Shown piece by piece: positions 1-10,980 of a stretch of 64,000 bases of DNA (its first letter is position 1; each line of letters starts with the position of its first letter). The stretch covers positions 310,001 through 374,000 of the forward strand of contig JADKKI010000072.1 of assembly GCA_016720595.1 (NCBI GenBank), read 5' to 3'. This stretch comes from Myxococcales bacterium (GTDB taxonomy: Bacteria; Myxococcota_A; Polyangia; Haliangiales; Haliangiaceae). Made by a program: the position numbers and the translations under genes. The notes under the pieces are model-generated. The model saw only the letters and a list, made by a program, of their open reading frames with translations, ran no database searches and had not been told where the DNA came from.

Positions 1-1
1 C

Positions 2-400
2 CGGCGGATCGCCCCGATGGTCGAGCTCGCGCAGGACCTCCGGGCGAACGGGGCGACCTTGATCGTGGTCTCGAACTCGGAGGGACGCCTCGCGGAGCTG
101 CTCACCGAGATCGGGCTCGCGGAGCTGTTCGCGGTGATCGTCGATTCGGGTCGGCTCGGGATCGAGAAGCCCGATCGCCGGATCTTCGAGCACGCGCTGG
201 CGACCTGCGGCGTCACCTCGCACGAGACGCCGGTGCATGTCGGAGACTCGTGGTCGGCGGACATCGTGGGCGCGCTCGATGTCGGCTGGCGCGCGATCTG
301 GTACGGGCGGCGCGTGGCTCCGGTGGATGACCCGCGCGTCGGCGTGGCGCCGGATGCGGCCGCGGCGCGGGCTACGTTCGAGCGCTGGGGCCTGTTGTAG
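2..400 (+). CDS. HAD-family hydrolase, C-terminal part (5' end outside window)
   Basis: The reading frame is open from the first bases of the window, so the gene begins upstream and only about 132 C-terminal residues are visible. They carry HAD motif II (VSNSEG, Ser after a hydrophobic strand), the motif III lysine in GIEKPDRRIF and motif IV GDSWSADIVGA, with its acidic residues followed by the usual GxxxxGW. This is the layout of the haloacid dehalogenase phosphatases related to phosphoglycolate phosphatase or YjjG. The nucleophile Asp of motif I lies outside the window and cannot be checked. The substrate cannot be inferred. The 3' end overlaps the convergent membrane-protein gene by 29 bases. 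Confidence 0.85.
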   Translation, partial: RRIAPMVELAQDLRANGATLIVVSNSEGRLAELLTEIGLAELFAVIVDSGRLGIEKPDRRIFEHALATCGVTSHETPVHVGDSWSADIVGALDVGWRAIWYGRRVAPVDDPRVGVAPDAAAARATFERWGLL

Positions 401-1067
401 CGAGCACGGCGAGCGCGATCGCGGGGATCGGGGCGCCGAGCGCCACGCCGGCCACCGCCCAGCGCGCGAACAACCGGAAGTTCGCGAACATCTCGATGGT
501 GGGCTGCTTCGGCAGCGGGATCGGGAGACCGCGCGAGAGCAGGAACACGCCGCCCAGCGCGGCGGCGATCGAGCACAGCAGGATCACGGTGACCGCGGGC
601 ATGCGCGCGCGCGCCGCGGCCACGCTGTCGATCAGCGGCGCGGGCACGCTGCGGCCGGGCCCGGCCATCGCCCCGGTCAGCGACAGCAGCACGAGCAGGA
701 GCAGGCCAGGGACGACGAGCGCGAGCCCGCCGACGAGGACCGCGATCATGGCGACCGCGCACGGGATCACGGCGCGCACGAGCCCGGCGAGCCCGGCGCC
801 GAACGCGGCGAGCTGCGAGGCGGGGGTACCGCGGACGATCGAGCGCACCGCCGGGGCCACGCCACCGACGAGGACGAGCAGCGGCACGAGGCCGAGGCCG
901 ACGAGCAGCCACGCGGTGCGGACCACGCCCTTGGCGCCCGCGAGATCCGCGGGGATCGGCAGCTTCATCGCGAGCCACAGCAGCGGCGCGAACGCGACGA
1001 GCGACAGCAGCGTGACCACGACGGCGTACCGGAGGTACGTGCGGGCGAGCAGCGACGTCAGCGACAC
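372..1067 (-). CDS. Hypothetical polytopic membrane protein
   Basis: A 231-residue protein with about five or six hydrophobic segments (near residues 15-33, 50-68, 85-125, 155-178 and 200-225), so an inner-membrane protein. I recognise no family. Between the helices it is rich in Ala, Gly, Val and Pro with few charged residues. It starts with ATG 9 bases after the stop of the downstream-numbered methyltransferase gene and may be the last gene of that minus-strand run (ffh, small gene, methyltransferase, this gene). The overlap with the HAD gene is tail to tail. Confidence 0.6.
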   Translation of the reverse strand: MSLTSLLARTYLRYAVVVTLLSLVAFAPLLWLAMKLPIPADLAGAKGVVRTAWLLVGLGLVPLLVLVGGVAPAVRSIVRGTPASQLAAFGAGLAGLVRAVIPCAVAMIAVLVGGLALVVPGLLLLVLLSLTGAMAGPGRSVPAPLIDSVAAARARMPAVTVILLCSIAAALGGVFLLSRGLPIPLPKQPTIEMFANFRLFARWAVAGVALGAPIPAIALAVLATTGPSART

Positions 1068-1076
1068 GCGCCGAGC

Positions 1077-2834
1077 CTACCGCTTGTTCCAGCGCTCGAG
1101 CCGCCCGCGCACGCCGCCGAGGTCGACCGGCAGCGAGCGGCCGAGCTCGAGCCCGAGGGCGAGCGCGGCGGGCGTGGTCTTCCGGTGGGCGGGCGTGATC
1201 CACACGATCCGTCCCCGCGGCGCGAGCGCCTTCACGAGGTTCGGCAGCGCCTCCACGAGCAGCGCACCGGCATCGACGTGGACGCGGCTCCCGAGCGGCG
1301 GGTTGGTCACGATCAGATCGACGGGACCTGGTGCGTGCGTGCGCGCATCGGCGATCGCGAGCTCGGCGGTGACGCCGGCGGCGGCGAGGTTCGTGCGCGC
1401 GGCCGCGAGGGCCTCGGGATCGATGTCGGTGCCGAGGAGCGAGCGCACCGCGCCACGCCGGGCGCGCTCCACGAGCTCCACGCCCGAGCCGCAGAACGGA
1501 TCCCACACGCGATCACCGCCGTGCGCATCGGCCGCCCACACCAGCGCCGCGGCCACGCTCCCCGTCGATGCGGCGGGGACCTCGGCCACGCGATAGGCGA
1601 ACCGCGGATCGTCGATCCGGCGCGGCACGAGCGACAGCGTGCGCGCATCGGGATCCGCCATCACGTCCCAGGTGGTCGCCGTGGGATCGTTGATCAGATC
1701 GGGCGCGATCGCGGTGACCTCCTGGGCCACGCGCCAGACCAGCGCGCGCTGGTGCCCGTGCACCATGCCGAGGCGCCAGCGGATCGCGCCGCGGGTCCAG
1801 CCGCGCAGCAGCGCGAGCACGCCCGCGCTGGTGAGCGTGCGCACGCACGCCTTCGCCACCTCGTCAGCGCGGCCCGGTGCATCGGCAGCGCGATCCGTCA
1901 ACCCCTCGAGTGGCACCACGATCGCGGCGGTGGCCCACAGGCGCGAGCGGTGCAGCGTGGCCCACGGCGTGGTCAACGTCACCTCCACCCAGTCGGGCTG
2001 GTGGGTCTTCTTGACGAAGCTTCCGCCCTGATCGAGCGCGACCAGCTCGGTGAACAGCAGCTCGCCGAGCGCCGGCCGGCAGCCGAGCCGCACCGTGAGC
2101 GGATGGGGCGGGGCCTGATCGAGCGCGATCGTCGAGTCCTCGCCGCGCTTCGCGGTGCGATCGGCCATGAGGAGCGCGCGATCGCGCCGGCGCGACAGCT
2201 CCTTGTCATCCGTGGTGTCGAGCGCCGCGAGCCGGGACAGTGCGGCCTCGCCGCCGATCTTGCCGAGCGCCTCGGCGAGGGCGCGCCGCTCGTCGGGCGT
2301 GACGTCCGCGGCGTCCCAGCGCTCGATCAGGCCGGCGCGCGCGGCCTCGAGCTCGTCACGACGCTCGCCCTCGCGGCGCTCACCTTCGCGCAGGTCGATG
2401 GTCACGTCGGCGCCGGCTTCGGCTTCACGACGCTCGCCTTCGCGTCGATCGCCCGCGCGGAGCTCGACCTTGCCGCCGGTCGCGGCGAGCTTGCCGAGGG
2501 CGACGATCGCGGCGCGGCGCGCGCGCACGCGAGGATCGTGCAGGAGCACGAGGAGCTGGGCCTGCGCCGGCCCATCGCCCGCGCGCGCGATCAGACCGAG
2601 CGCCTGGACCAGCCGGGCCGCCGCGCCATCGTCGGGCAGCGGAGCCGCGAGGCGCGCCGTGATCGCATCGCGGCCGGGAGCGCCGAGGCCGGCGAGCGCG
2701 GGTAGGGCGCGGGTCACCGCGATCTCGGCGCCGGTGACGATCAGCTCCGCGAGTGCCGGTGCATCGGTGCGCGCGGGCGTGAAGCCCGGGCGCGCGAGCT
2801 CGGCGGCGAGATCGAACGTGGTCGCGCGTGCCAT
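1077..2834 (-). CDS. HEAT-repeat protein fused to a THUMP/RNA methyltransferase-like domain
   Basis: 585 residues. The first ~230 residues read as HEAT/PBS-lyase-type helical repeats (RAAIVALGKL, RRALAEALGKIGGEAALSRL). The C-terminal half is a class I SAM-dependent methyltransferase: motif I in WDPFCGSGVELVERA, an acidic loop GTDIDPEALAAAR, and the amino-methyltransferase motif NPPLG, as in the UPF0020/Trm11/TrmN group that makes N2-methylguanine in tRNA or rRNA. The piece between (around residues 250-400) is where a THUMP-like RNA-binding region would lie. ATG at 2834 is chosen because its A is also the last base of the preceding small gene's TGA (TGATG overlap). RNA target unknown; the family assignment is firmer than the substrate. 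A charged low-complexity insert interrupts the HEAT part. Confidence 0.75.
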   Translation of the reverse strand: MARATTFDLAAELARPGFTPARTDAPALAELIVTGAEIAVTRALPALAGLGAPGRDAITARLAAPLPDDGAAARLVQALGLIARAGDGPAQAQLLVLLHDPRVRARRAAIVALGKLAATGGKVELRAGDRREGERREAEAGADVTIDLREGERREGERRDELEAARAGLIERWDAADVTPDERRALAEALGKIGGEAALSRLAALDTTDDKELSRRRDRALLMADRTAKRGEDSTIALDQAPPHPLTVRLGCRPALGELLFTELVALDQGGSFVKKTHQPDWVEVTLTTPWATLHRSRLWATAAIVVPLEGLTDRAADAPGRADEVAKACVRTLTSAGVLALLRGWTRGAIRWRLGMVHGHQRALVWRVAQEVTAIAPDLINDPTATTWDVMADPDARTLSLVPRRIDDPRFAYRVAEVPAASTGSVAAALVWAADAHGGDRVWDPFCGSGVELVERARRGAVRSLLGTDIDPEALAAARTNLAAAGVTAELAIADARTHAPGPVDLIVTNPPLGSRVHVDAGALLVEALPNLVKALAPRGRIVWITPAHRKTTPAALALGLELGRSLPVDLGGVRGRLERWNKR

Positions 2835-3012
2835 CAGGTCCCCACTTTCTGGACCCACACCATCGGGTTCAGGATCTGGCAGCGGTGCTTGTCGCCGGGA
2901 CACCGAGCGGTGAGGGCCGAGTCGGTGGGGGGAGCACGGTCGGCTCCTCAGCCTGCAGCGCTGCCGCGTCGAGCTGATCGATCGACAGCTTGTCCCGGGC
3001 GCGGCCCGCCAC
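2834..3012 (-). pseudogene. Small gene (about 59 aa) with a frameshift in a C6 run
   Basis: Read on the minus strand, AAGGGAGG (3026-3019) lies six bases before GTG at 3012, and the frame from there (start MAGRARDKLSIDQLDAAALQ) looks coding. At a run of six C (2932-2927 on this strand) the continuation moves to the -1 frame, which then runs through a Cys-Pro-Gly-Asp-Lys-His-Arg-Cys stretch to TGA at 2836-2834. That stop overlaps the ATG of the methyltransferase gene by one base. With one extra C the gene would have 60 codons including the stop. Two cysteines with nearby His suggest metal binding, but I recognise no family. Either a sequencing indel, a real mutation, or programmed slippage; the strong ribosome site and the coupled stop argue the gene is genuine. 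Confidence 0.5.
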
Positions 3013-3053
3013 GGGGCGCCTCCCTTGCCGCACACGAGCAGGGCCGAGCCACG

Positions 3054-4745
<1,692 letters not shown>

Positions 4746-4785
4746 GTGGCTCCTATAGCACGATCGGGGCAGTCCAATCGCGGAT

Positions 4786-5310
4786 CTACGTGATGTCTGG
4801 GCCTGCCCGGCGGGCAGTGGCCCGGACCTGCGGGTCGGGATCCTCGGCGAGGCGGCGCAGCACCCCCGGGTCACCACCCACCGAGCGGCGGACCCAGGCG
4901 GCGCGCGCGATCTCGGTCCGGATGGCCGGCTCGGGATCGCGCGACAGGTGATCGATGATCAGCGCGTCGCCGACCAGCTTGAACGTCCACTCGAGGGCGT
5001 GGGCCACGGCGAGCCGGCGCACGGGATGGGCCGAGAGCGCCCAGGTCGAGGCGATGTGGGTGGCCGCGAGGGGGCGCATCTCCGAGAGTGCGAGCGCGAG
5101 GCCTCGCCCGAGGGCGGCCGCCGCGTCGAGCTCGTCGATGTGCTCGGGATCGATCGGCAGATCGGTCACCAGCTCGGCATCGTCGACGGCGTCCACCTCC
5201 CGGACCGGCGGGGCTCCTGCGGCCTCGGCCGAGGCGGGCGCGATCGCGCCGGTGGTCAACGCGAGCGCCGCGAGGCGGGACAGCAGACGACGGAGGGAGA
5301 CCTTGGACAT
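4786..5310 (-). CDS. Exported HEAT-repeat-like protein of unknown function
   Basis: 174 residues from the chosen ATG at 5310 (an upstream in-frame ATG at 5346 would add 12 residues before the signal). The N-terminus MSKVSLRRLLSRLAALALTT is a good Sec signal peptide, with likely cleavage after ASA. The mature part is helical, with HEAT-like units near the C-terminus (DPEPAIRTEIARAAWVRR, DPDPQVRATARRAG) of the kind used for protein contacts. It lies 40 bases upstream of ffh on the same strand and could share its transcript. No enzyme motif is visible and I do not recognise the family. Confidence 0.65.
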   Translation of the reverse strand: MSKVSLRRLLSRLAALALTTGAIAPASAEAAGAPPVREVDAVDDAELVTDLPIDPEHIDELDAAAALGRGLALALSEMRPLAATHIASTWALSAHPVRRLAVAHALEWTFKLVGDALIIDHLSRDPEPAIRTEIARAAWVRRSVGGDPGVLRRLAEDPDPQVRATARRAGPDIT

Positions 5311-5424
5311 GGCGACCGGGGGGCAAGGTGGGGACGACATGGGCACCCGTCAAGTCGGCTACCGGCGGCACCTCGGGGCGTATTCCCGTGGATCCATGCC
5401 AGGAGCCCGAGTAGGTTTGCGGCG

Positions 5425-6582
5425 ATGCGGTGGAGCCTCGTCGTCGCCGTGCTCGTCGTCACTTGCGCCCGGGCCCACGCCGGCACGGCGATCCGCTGTG
5501 ACGATCTGTCCACGGCGGACCTCACCGTCGATGGCCTCCTCGACGATTGGCCCAAGGCGGTCCTCACCCGCGCCGGATCCTCCTCGGATGGGCAGGTCGA
5601 GCTCCGCTGCTCGTGGGATGGCACGGCGTTCGCGCTCGCCCTCGACATCAAGGACGATCGGCTGATCCGCGTCCGCAGCGGCAAGGCCCACGAAGACCAC
5701 GTCACGGTCACGCTCGCGGCCGGTGGCAAGCCGATCGTGATCGACGCGTTCCCGGGCAACCCGATGGCCAAGGTCCGGATCGTGAAGCCCGCGAAGGTCA
5801 CGGCGGCCGACTCGCTCCAGCCCAAGGGGTTCTCGCTCGAGCTGCGGATCCCGGCCGGCGCGATCCCAGGGTTCTCCGGCTCCACCCCCTCGCTCGATCT
5901 CGGCGTCGTGTTCCACGACTCCGATCAGGCCACCGGTGGCGATGACGCCGAGGTCGCGCTGCCGCTCACGATCGAGCTCGGGGATCGCAAGGATCTCCTC
6001 GACGACTTCCTCCGCTCGGTGCGCCTGAGGCGCAGCGACGTCAAGCTCGATCAGCTCGCGAACCTCGATCCGGATCGTAAGGGCAACGAGCGGATCGTCG
6101 CGGGCGGCACGGTGATCGGGGTCCTCACCGATCAGTACGCGTTCGTCTCGCTGCCGGCCGCGACTGCCGCGGACGTCAAGAAGGTCGAGCTGCTGGCGCT
6201 CGGCAAGAACGGCGTGAAGGTCGTGAGCGCCGTGGTCCGCCAGGGCGGCAACGGCGGCAGCCGCGATCTCCTGATGCTGTGGACGGTGTGGAGCGGGCAG
6301 CTCCAGCCGATGGGGCAGATCGAGATCAAGAAGACCGCGGGCCCCAACGTCCTCGAGGCGGGCTACTCGCTGGCCAAGGGCAAGCTCGGCCCCGAGCTGC
6401 GCGTCGAGCCGCGACCCGCCGTGGGCTGGACCGCCGAGACCTGGAACGAAGAGCCCGCGACCGACGCCGATCCGATCGTGCTGCCGTGGGATCCCGCCAA
6501 GGGCGGCATCGCGTACACGATGAAGGGCAAGGAGCTCGAGCGGCGCGAGCTGCCCGCGCCGAAGAAGAGGAAAGGCACGTGA
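5425..6582 (+). CDS. Exported protein with N-terminal CBM9-like domain
   Basis: 385 residues. A signal peptide MRWSLVVAVLVVTCARAHA is followed by a block reading LTVDGLLDDWPKAV...VELRCSWDG and LALDIKDDRLIRVR. This is the usual start of carbohydrate-binding module 9-like domains (cytochrome-c/xylanase associated), where 'dG.ldDWp' opens the beta-sandwich. The second half (about residues 220-385) is beta-rich and unrecognised. The ATG at 5425 puts the signal peptide at the start; the frame is open further upstream but without coding character. Its TGA overlaps the GTG of the glycoside hydrolase gene (GTGA), so the two are probably translated together; a role in binding a glycan or lipoglycan at the surface is inference. 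Confidence 0.65.
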   Translation: MRWSLVVAVLVVTCARAHAGTAIRCDDLSTADLTVDGLLDDWPKAVLTRAGSSSDGQVELRCSWDGTAFALALDIKDDRLIRVRSGKAHEDHVTVTLAAGGKPIVIDAFPGNPMAKVRIVKPAKVTAADSLQPKGFSLELRIPAGAIPGFSGSTPSLDLGVVFHDSDQATGGDDAEVALPLTIELGDRKDLLDDFLRSVRLRRSDVKLDQLANLDPDRKGNERIVAGGTVIGVLTDQYAFVSLPAATAADVKKVELLALGKNGVKVVSAVVRQGGNGGSRDLLMLWTVWSGQLQPMGQIEIKKTAGPNVLEAGYSLAKGKLGPELRVEPRPAVGWTAETWNEEPATDADPIVLPWDPAKGGIAYTMKGKELERRELPAPKKRKGT

Positions 6583-7952
6583 AGCACCACGCAGCGTCGC
6601 TCGTGCTGATCGCCTCGTTCGCGATCGGTGCCACCGCGTGCGGCGACAATCTCGCGGCCGAGGTCTGCGGCGGCCCGGGCGTGCACGTCTGCAAGGGCGC
6701 GCTGCGCGACCCCGAGGGCCGCGCGATGATCCCGCGGGGCGTGAACCTCGCGGGCGCGCACAAGTCCGCGCCGTACACCGATGACTTCACGCAGGCGGAC
6801 TACGCGCAGCTCCACGCGTGGGGCTTTCGCGCCGTGCGGTTCTTGATCGTGTGGGCTGCCGTCGAGCCGGTGGAGGGCCGCTACGACGAGGCCTACCTCG
6901 ATTGGGTGGGTACGCGGCTCGCGTGGGCGCGCGAGGCCGGCCTCGACGTCATCCTCGACATGCACCAGGACGTCTATGGCGAGGGCTTCGGCTTCGACGG
7001 CGCGCCGCGCTGGACCTGCGATGCGAGCTACTACGCGGCGTTCGTCCCGCGCGATCCGTGGCCGCTCAACTACACCGATGCGAACGTCCTCGCGTGCATC
7101 GATCGCTTCATGACTGACGCCACGCTCCAGCAGCAGTTCGCCGCGATGTGGGGGCACGTCGCCGCGCGGTTCGCCTCCGAGCCCGCGATCATCGGCTTCG
7201 ATCCGCTCAACGAGCCGCACTGGGGCACGTACCCGGTGGCGCAGTTCGAGCAGGATCGCCTGATGCCGCTCTACGATCAGGTGATCGCCGCGGTGCGTGC
7301 GGCGGCGCCGTGGGTGGTGTTCGCGGAGCCCTCGTCGTCGCGGAACCTCGGGTTCTCCACCAAGCTGCGTCCGTTCGAGCAGGCCGACGTGGTCTATGCG
7401 CCGCACCTCTACGATCCGAACGCGGAGCTGATGGGCACGTTCGATGCCACGCATCGCACCGCGCTGCTGGCGACCGCGGATGATCTACGGGCCGATGCGG
7501 AGCGGCTCGGCGTGCCGGTGTGGATCGGCGAGTACGGCGGCATCGCGAACGCGCCCACGATCGGCGCGTACATGGACGCCGCCTATGACGGTGCCGCCGC
7601 AACGCTCGGCGGCTCGATGTACTGGGCGATGGATCGCGGCGGCGGCTACAGCATCTACGATGCCCAGGGCGTGCCGGTGCCCGCGCTGCTCGATGCGATC
7701 GTGCGCCCGGCGCCGGTGCGGATCGCGGGTGATCCGATCGCGTGGACGTACGACGAGACCACGCGCGTGCTGACCGTGACCTGGCGACCCGACCCCACGA
7801 TGACCGCGCCCACGGTGATCGCCACGCCGGCCCGCGTGTATCCCACCGGTGTCGACGTCGCTTGCACCTGCGCGGTCGAGCAGGGCGATGGCGAGGTCCA
7901 TCTCGGTGGGTTCGCGGGCCCCGAGCAGACAGCGATCATCTCACCGCACTGA
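6579..7952 (+). CDS. Lipoprotein glycoside hydrolase, GH5 family (endoglycoceramidase-like)
   Basis: 457 residues starting at GTG in a GTGA overlap, with the purine-rich GAAGAGGAAAGG just upstream as ribosome site. The N-terminus has a lipobox (ASFAIGATACGD), so the protein is probably membrane-anchored. The TIM barrel shows the GH5 signatures: RFLIVWAAVEP early, DMHQDVYGEGFG, the acid/base Glu212 in FDPLNEPHW and the nucleophile Glu318 in VWIGEYGG. The 'DMHQD' and 'LNEP' context resembles endoglycoceramidases and related endoglycosidases. A C-terminal beta domain (from about residue 375) follows, as in that group. Likely acts on glycans or glycolipids outside the cell; the substrate is not certain. 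Confidence 0.85.
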   Translation: MKHHAASLVLIASFAIGATACGDNLAAEVCGGPGVHVCKGALRDPEGRAMIPRGVNLAGAHKSAPYTDDFTQADYAQLHAWGFRAVRFLIVWAAVEPVEGRYDEAYLDWVGTRLAWAREAGLDVILDMHQDVYGEGFGFDGAPRWTCDASYYAAFVPRDPWPLNYTDANVLACIDRFMTDATLQQQFAAMWGHVAARFASEPAIIGFDPLNEPHWGTYPVAQFEQDRLMPLYDQVIAAVRAAAPWVVFAEPSSSRNLGFSTKLRPFEQADVVYAPHLYDPNAELMGTFDATHRTALLATADDLRADAERLGVPVWIGEYGGIANAPTIGAYMDAAYDGAAATLGGSMYWAMDRGGGYSIYDAQGVPVPALLDAIVRPAPVRIAGDPIAWTYDETTRVLTVTWRPDPTMTAPTVIATPARVYPTGVDVACTCAVEQGDGEVHLGGFAGPEQTAIISPH

Positions 7953-7964
7953 ACACCCCGAGCG

Positions 7965-9098
7965 TCAGGTCGAGGACGCCGCGTGCCCGTCGTCGTAGGG
8001 CAGATCGTCGTAGTCCTCGCGATACAGCGCGCCGAGCTTCCGGTTCACGAACACGTCGATCAGCTCCGGATCGTACATCTTGCCGGCGGTCTTCTTGAGG
8101 ATCGCCTCGCACTCCTCGAGCGCGAGCGCCTTCTTGTACGGACGATCGGTGGACATCGCATCGTAGGCATCTGCGATCGCGACGATCCGCGCCGAGAGCG
8201 GGATGTCGTGCGCGATCATCTTGTCCGGATAGCCGGAGCCGTCCCACCGCTCGTGGTGGTTACGCACCGCCGGCATGATCGGATGCAGCATCTCGATCTT
8301 CGACGCGATGTCGAAGCCCTTCACCGGGTGCTCGCGCATGTGGATCCACTCGGTGTCGTCGAGAGGACCGGGCTTGAGCAGCACGGCGTCCTTGATCCCG
8401 ATCTTGCCGATGTCGTGGAGGAACGCGCCGAACTCGAGCGTCTCGAGGCCCTCGGTGGGATAGCCCGCCTCCTTGGCGAGGACCAGCGAGTACGCTGCGA
8501 CGCGGCCGCAGTGGCCCTTGGTGTACGGATCCTTGGCCTCGATCGCCTCGGCGAGCCCGAACAGCGCCTGGCGGTTCGCGCTCTTCAGCTTCTCGTAGCT
8601 CTCCTCGAGCTCCTTGGTCCGCTCCTTCACGACCACGTCGAGCAAGGTCTCGCGGCGCTGCAGCTTGGATTGATCGAGGGACAGCTTGCGGACCAGCTCG
8701 CGCTGCTCGTCCACGAGCGTCAGCATCTTCACGCCCTCGCCGACCAGGGCGACGAGGCGGCTGCGCTCGCTGGGCTTGGCGACGAGGCGGATGATGATGC
8801 CCGCGTGTGGCGGCCGGTAGTCGAGCTCGACGGCCTCGTCGGGCGCGGACACCAGGGCGATCCGGAGTGCCTCCGGGGAGCTGAGGATCGAGCTCTCGAG
8901 CAGCGCCACGCCGTCGAAGTTGTTCGAGAGGTGGTACGCGACCACCACGTGCGCCGGGTTCTGCCGGAGCTTGTTGAGCGCCTCCACCGTCGAGCGCGCG
9001 GTCTCGACCTGCAGGCCGAGACCGCCGATGAGCTCCGCGAGCTCGCCGAGCGCCTCGACCTGAGGGTGCGCCACCAAGGCACGGAACCGCCGCGTCAC
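7965..9098 (-). CDS. Response-regulator-like HD-GYP protein (cyclic-di-GMP phosphodiesterase)
   Basis: 377 residues from GTG at 9098. Residues 1-125 form a receiver-like domain ([20 protein letters not shown]...), but the usual phospho-acceptor region reads [19 protein letters not shown] without a clear Asp in place, so phosphorylation is doubtful. A coiled segment follows, then an HD-GYP domain with all landmarks: [31 protein letters not shown] (the GYP triad), and [15 protein letters not shown]. Such domains hydrolyse cyclic-di-GMP with a bimetal centre. It is divergent from hflX across a 126-base gap. The family assignment is firm; the input signal is unknown. Confidence 0.9.
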   Translation of the reverse strand: MTRRFRALVAHPQVEALGELAELIGGLGLQVETARSTVEALNKLRQNPAHVVVAYHLSNNFDGVALLESSILSSPEALRIALVSAPDEAVELDYRPPHAGIIIRLVAKPSERSRLVALVGEGVKMLTLVDEQRELVRKLSLDQSKLQRRETLLDVVVKERTKELEESYEKLKSANRQALFGLAEAIEAKDPYTKGHCGRVAAYSLVLAKEAGYPTEGLETLEFGAFLHDIGKIGIKDAVLLKPGPLDDTEWIHMREHPVKGFDIASKIEMLHPIMPAVRNHHERWDGSGYPDKMIAHDIPLSARIVAIADAYDAMSTDRPYKKALALEECEAILKKTAGKMYDPELIDVFVNRKLGALYREDYDDLPYDDGHAASST

Positions 9099-9224
9099 GC
9101 CCGCACTATATCCCCGGGGACCCTCACCGCAATCGCCAGATTCACCTCCTCGCACGGACAGTTGGCGGCTGTCACCGGGCTTTGCGTTGGGCAGCTCACG
9201 AACGTTCGGGTAGAGTGCCCGCCC

Positions 9225-10907
9225 TTGCAGGAAGAAGTGACGGGGAACCTCGCCGGGCTCAAGGCGAGTGAGGTCAAGGCGCTGGAGCGCCTGTACCGCC
9301 GGCGTGTCGCGCCGTCAGAGATCGTCTCGCCGGAGCTCGTCAATCAGCTCGCGGTCCAGAGCGCCGAGCTCCATCGCCAGATCGGCGTGCTGATCGATCG
9401 GCGCGGCGCGATCGAGCACGTGTTCGTGGGCGATGCGTCCAAGCTGTTCCTCCCTGATGTCGGCCGCATGCGCGGCGGCAAGGGCCGGTTCCGCGGCTTG
9501 CGGCTGGTGCACACGCACCTGCGTGGCGAGGCGCTGACCCGGGACGACCTCACCGATCTCGCGCTGCTCCGCCTCGATGCGGTCGCCGCGATCACCGTCG
9601 ATGCGGCGGGCCGTCCGGGCAAGCTGTACGTCGGGCACCTCGTCGCGGACGGCACCTCGGAGCGCCCGTGGAAGGAGCTGCCGGGCGAGCCGGCCACCGC
9701 ATCGCAGCTCGACTTCACCGAGCTGATCTCGCGGCTCGAGGGCGAGTTCGGTCGCGCGCGGCGCGTGCTCGCCACCGATGAGGGCAAGGATCGCGTGCTC
9801 CTCGTTCACGTCCAGATCGGCCGCGCGAAGGACAGCGAGGCGCGCGTCGCCGAGCTTGGCGAGCTGTGCCGCACCGCAGGCGTGAAGGTCCTCGACGTGC
9901 TCCTGCAGCGGCGTCCCGAGGCCGATCCGAAGTTCCTGGTCGGGCGTGGCAAGCTCGACGAGATCCTCCTGCGCGCGATGCAGCTCGGCGCCGAGTGCGT
10001 GATCTTCGATCCCGATCTCTCCCCCGGCCAGGCGCGCGCGATCAGCGATGCCACCGAGCTGAAGGTCCTCGATCGCACGATGCTGATCCTCGACATCTTC
10101 GCGCAGCACGCCACCAGCCGCGACGGCAAGCTGCAGGTCGAGCTCGCGCAGCTGCGGTACGCGCTGCCGCGGCTGATCGAGAAGAACACGATGATGTCGC
10201 GGCTCACCGCCGGCCCGGGTGGCAAGGCCGGCCTCGGCGGGCGCGGTCCCGGCGAGACCAAGCTCGAGATCAATCGCCGTCGGGCTCGCGAGCGGGTTCA
10301 CCTGCTCGAGAAGAAGCTCGAGGACCTCGCCGGGGATCGACGCCTGCGCCGCCATCGCCGCACGCATCGCGATGTCCCGATCATCGCGATCTGCGGGTAC
10401 ACGAACGCGGGCAAGTCCACGCTGCTCAACGCCCTCACCGAGGGTGATGCGCTCGCCGCCGACAAGCTGTTCGCCACGCTCGATCCGATCAGCCGTCGCC
10501 TCCGGTTCCCGCAGGAGCGCGAGGTGGTGATCACGGACACCGTGGGCTTCATCCGCGATCTGCCCGAAGAGCTGACGCGTGCGTTCCGCGCCACCCTCGA
10601 GGAGATGGAGGACGCGGATCTCCTCGTCCAGGTGGTGGACGCGAGCGATCCGGATCGCGATCAGCAGATCCGCGCAGTCGAGGGCATCCTCGGAGACCTC
10701 GGGCTCTCGGAGAAGCGGCGCATCCTGGTGTGGAACAAGGCCGACCGCCTCGAGGCGCCCGACGCGGACCACCTCGCGAGTCACGGCGGCGGCTTCGTGG
10801 TCTCGGCGCTCGATCGCGCGACGTTCGGCCCGCTGCTCCTCGCGATGGAGCGTGCGCTGTGGCAGCAGGGCAAGGACGCTCCGGTCGCACGCACCGTTCA
10901 CGCCTGA
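9225..10907 (+). CDS. hflX: Ribosome-associated GTPase HflX
   Basis: About 560 residues. HflX splits stalled or hibernating 70S ribosomes. Visible: the N-terminal nucleotide-binding domain ([36 protein letters not shown]), the glycine-rich linker [19 protein letters not shown], then the Obg-type G domain with G1 [15 protein letters not shown]3 [10 protein letters not shown] and G4 NKAD. An extra ~150-residue segment precedes the usual core, as in several proteobacterial homologues. The start is uncertain: TTG at 9225 gives [13 protein letters not shown], close to the family N-terminus, while GTG at 9237 is preceded by AGGAAG. The long upstream open frame has no coding character. Confidence 0.93.
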   Translation: MQEEVTGNLAGLKASEVKALERLYRRRVAPSEIVSPELVNQLAVQSAELHRQIGVLIDRRGAIEHVFVGDASKLFLPDVGRMRGGKGRFRGLRLVHTHLRGEALTRDDLTDLALLRLDAVAAITVDAAGRPGKLYVGHLVADGTSERPWKELPGEPATASQLDFTELISRLEGEFGRARRVLATDEGKDRVLLVHVQIGRAKDSEARVAELGELCRTAGVKVLDVLLQRRPEADPKFLVGRGKLDEILLRAMQLGAECVIFDPDLSPGQARAISDATELKVLDRTMLILDIFAQHATSRDGKLQVELAQLRYALPRLIEKNTMMSRLTAGPGGKAGLGGRGPGETKLEINRRRARERVHLLEKKLEDLAGDRRLRRHRRTHRDVPIIAICGYTNAGKSTLLNALTEGDALAADKLFATLDPISRRLRFPQEREVVITDTVGFIRDLPEELTRAFRATLEEMEDADLLVQVVDASDPDRDQQIRAVEGILGDLGLSEKRRILVWNKADRLEAPDADHLASHGGGFVVSALDRATFGPLLLAMERALWQQGKDAPVARTVHA

Positions 10908-10980
10908 GCTGAGCGGCGCGGGCGGTCCGCGCGTCCGCTGGAACGGAATTGTTGCTTGCATCCAGGATCGGCCTTGGGGG

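Noticed and set aside
237..2705. Very long plus-strand open frame over the methyltransferase gene
   Set aside because: Antisense shadow of a real minus-strand gene; the product is Arg/His/Ala-rich and has no recognisable motif.
2834..3035. Starting the methyltransferase at an upstream ATG/GTG near 3035
   Set aside because: The extra 67 residues are Arg/Ser/Cys-rich and overlap the frameshifted small gene; the TGATG overlap at 2836-2832 supports the later ATG.
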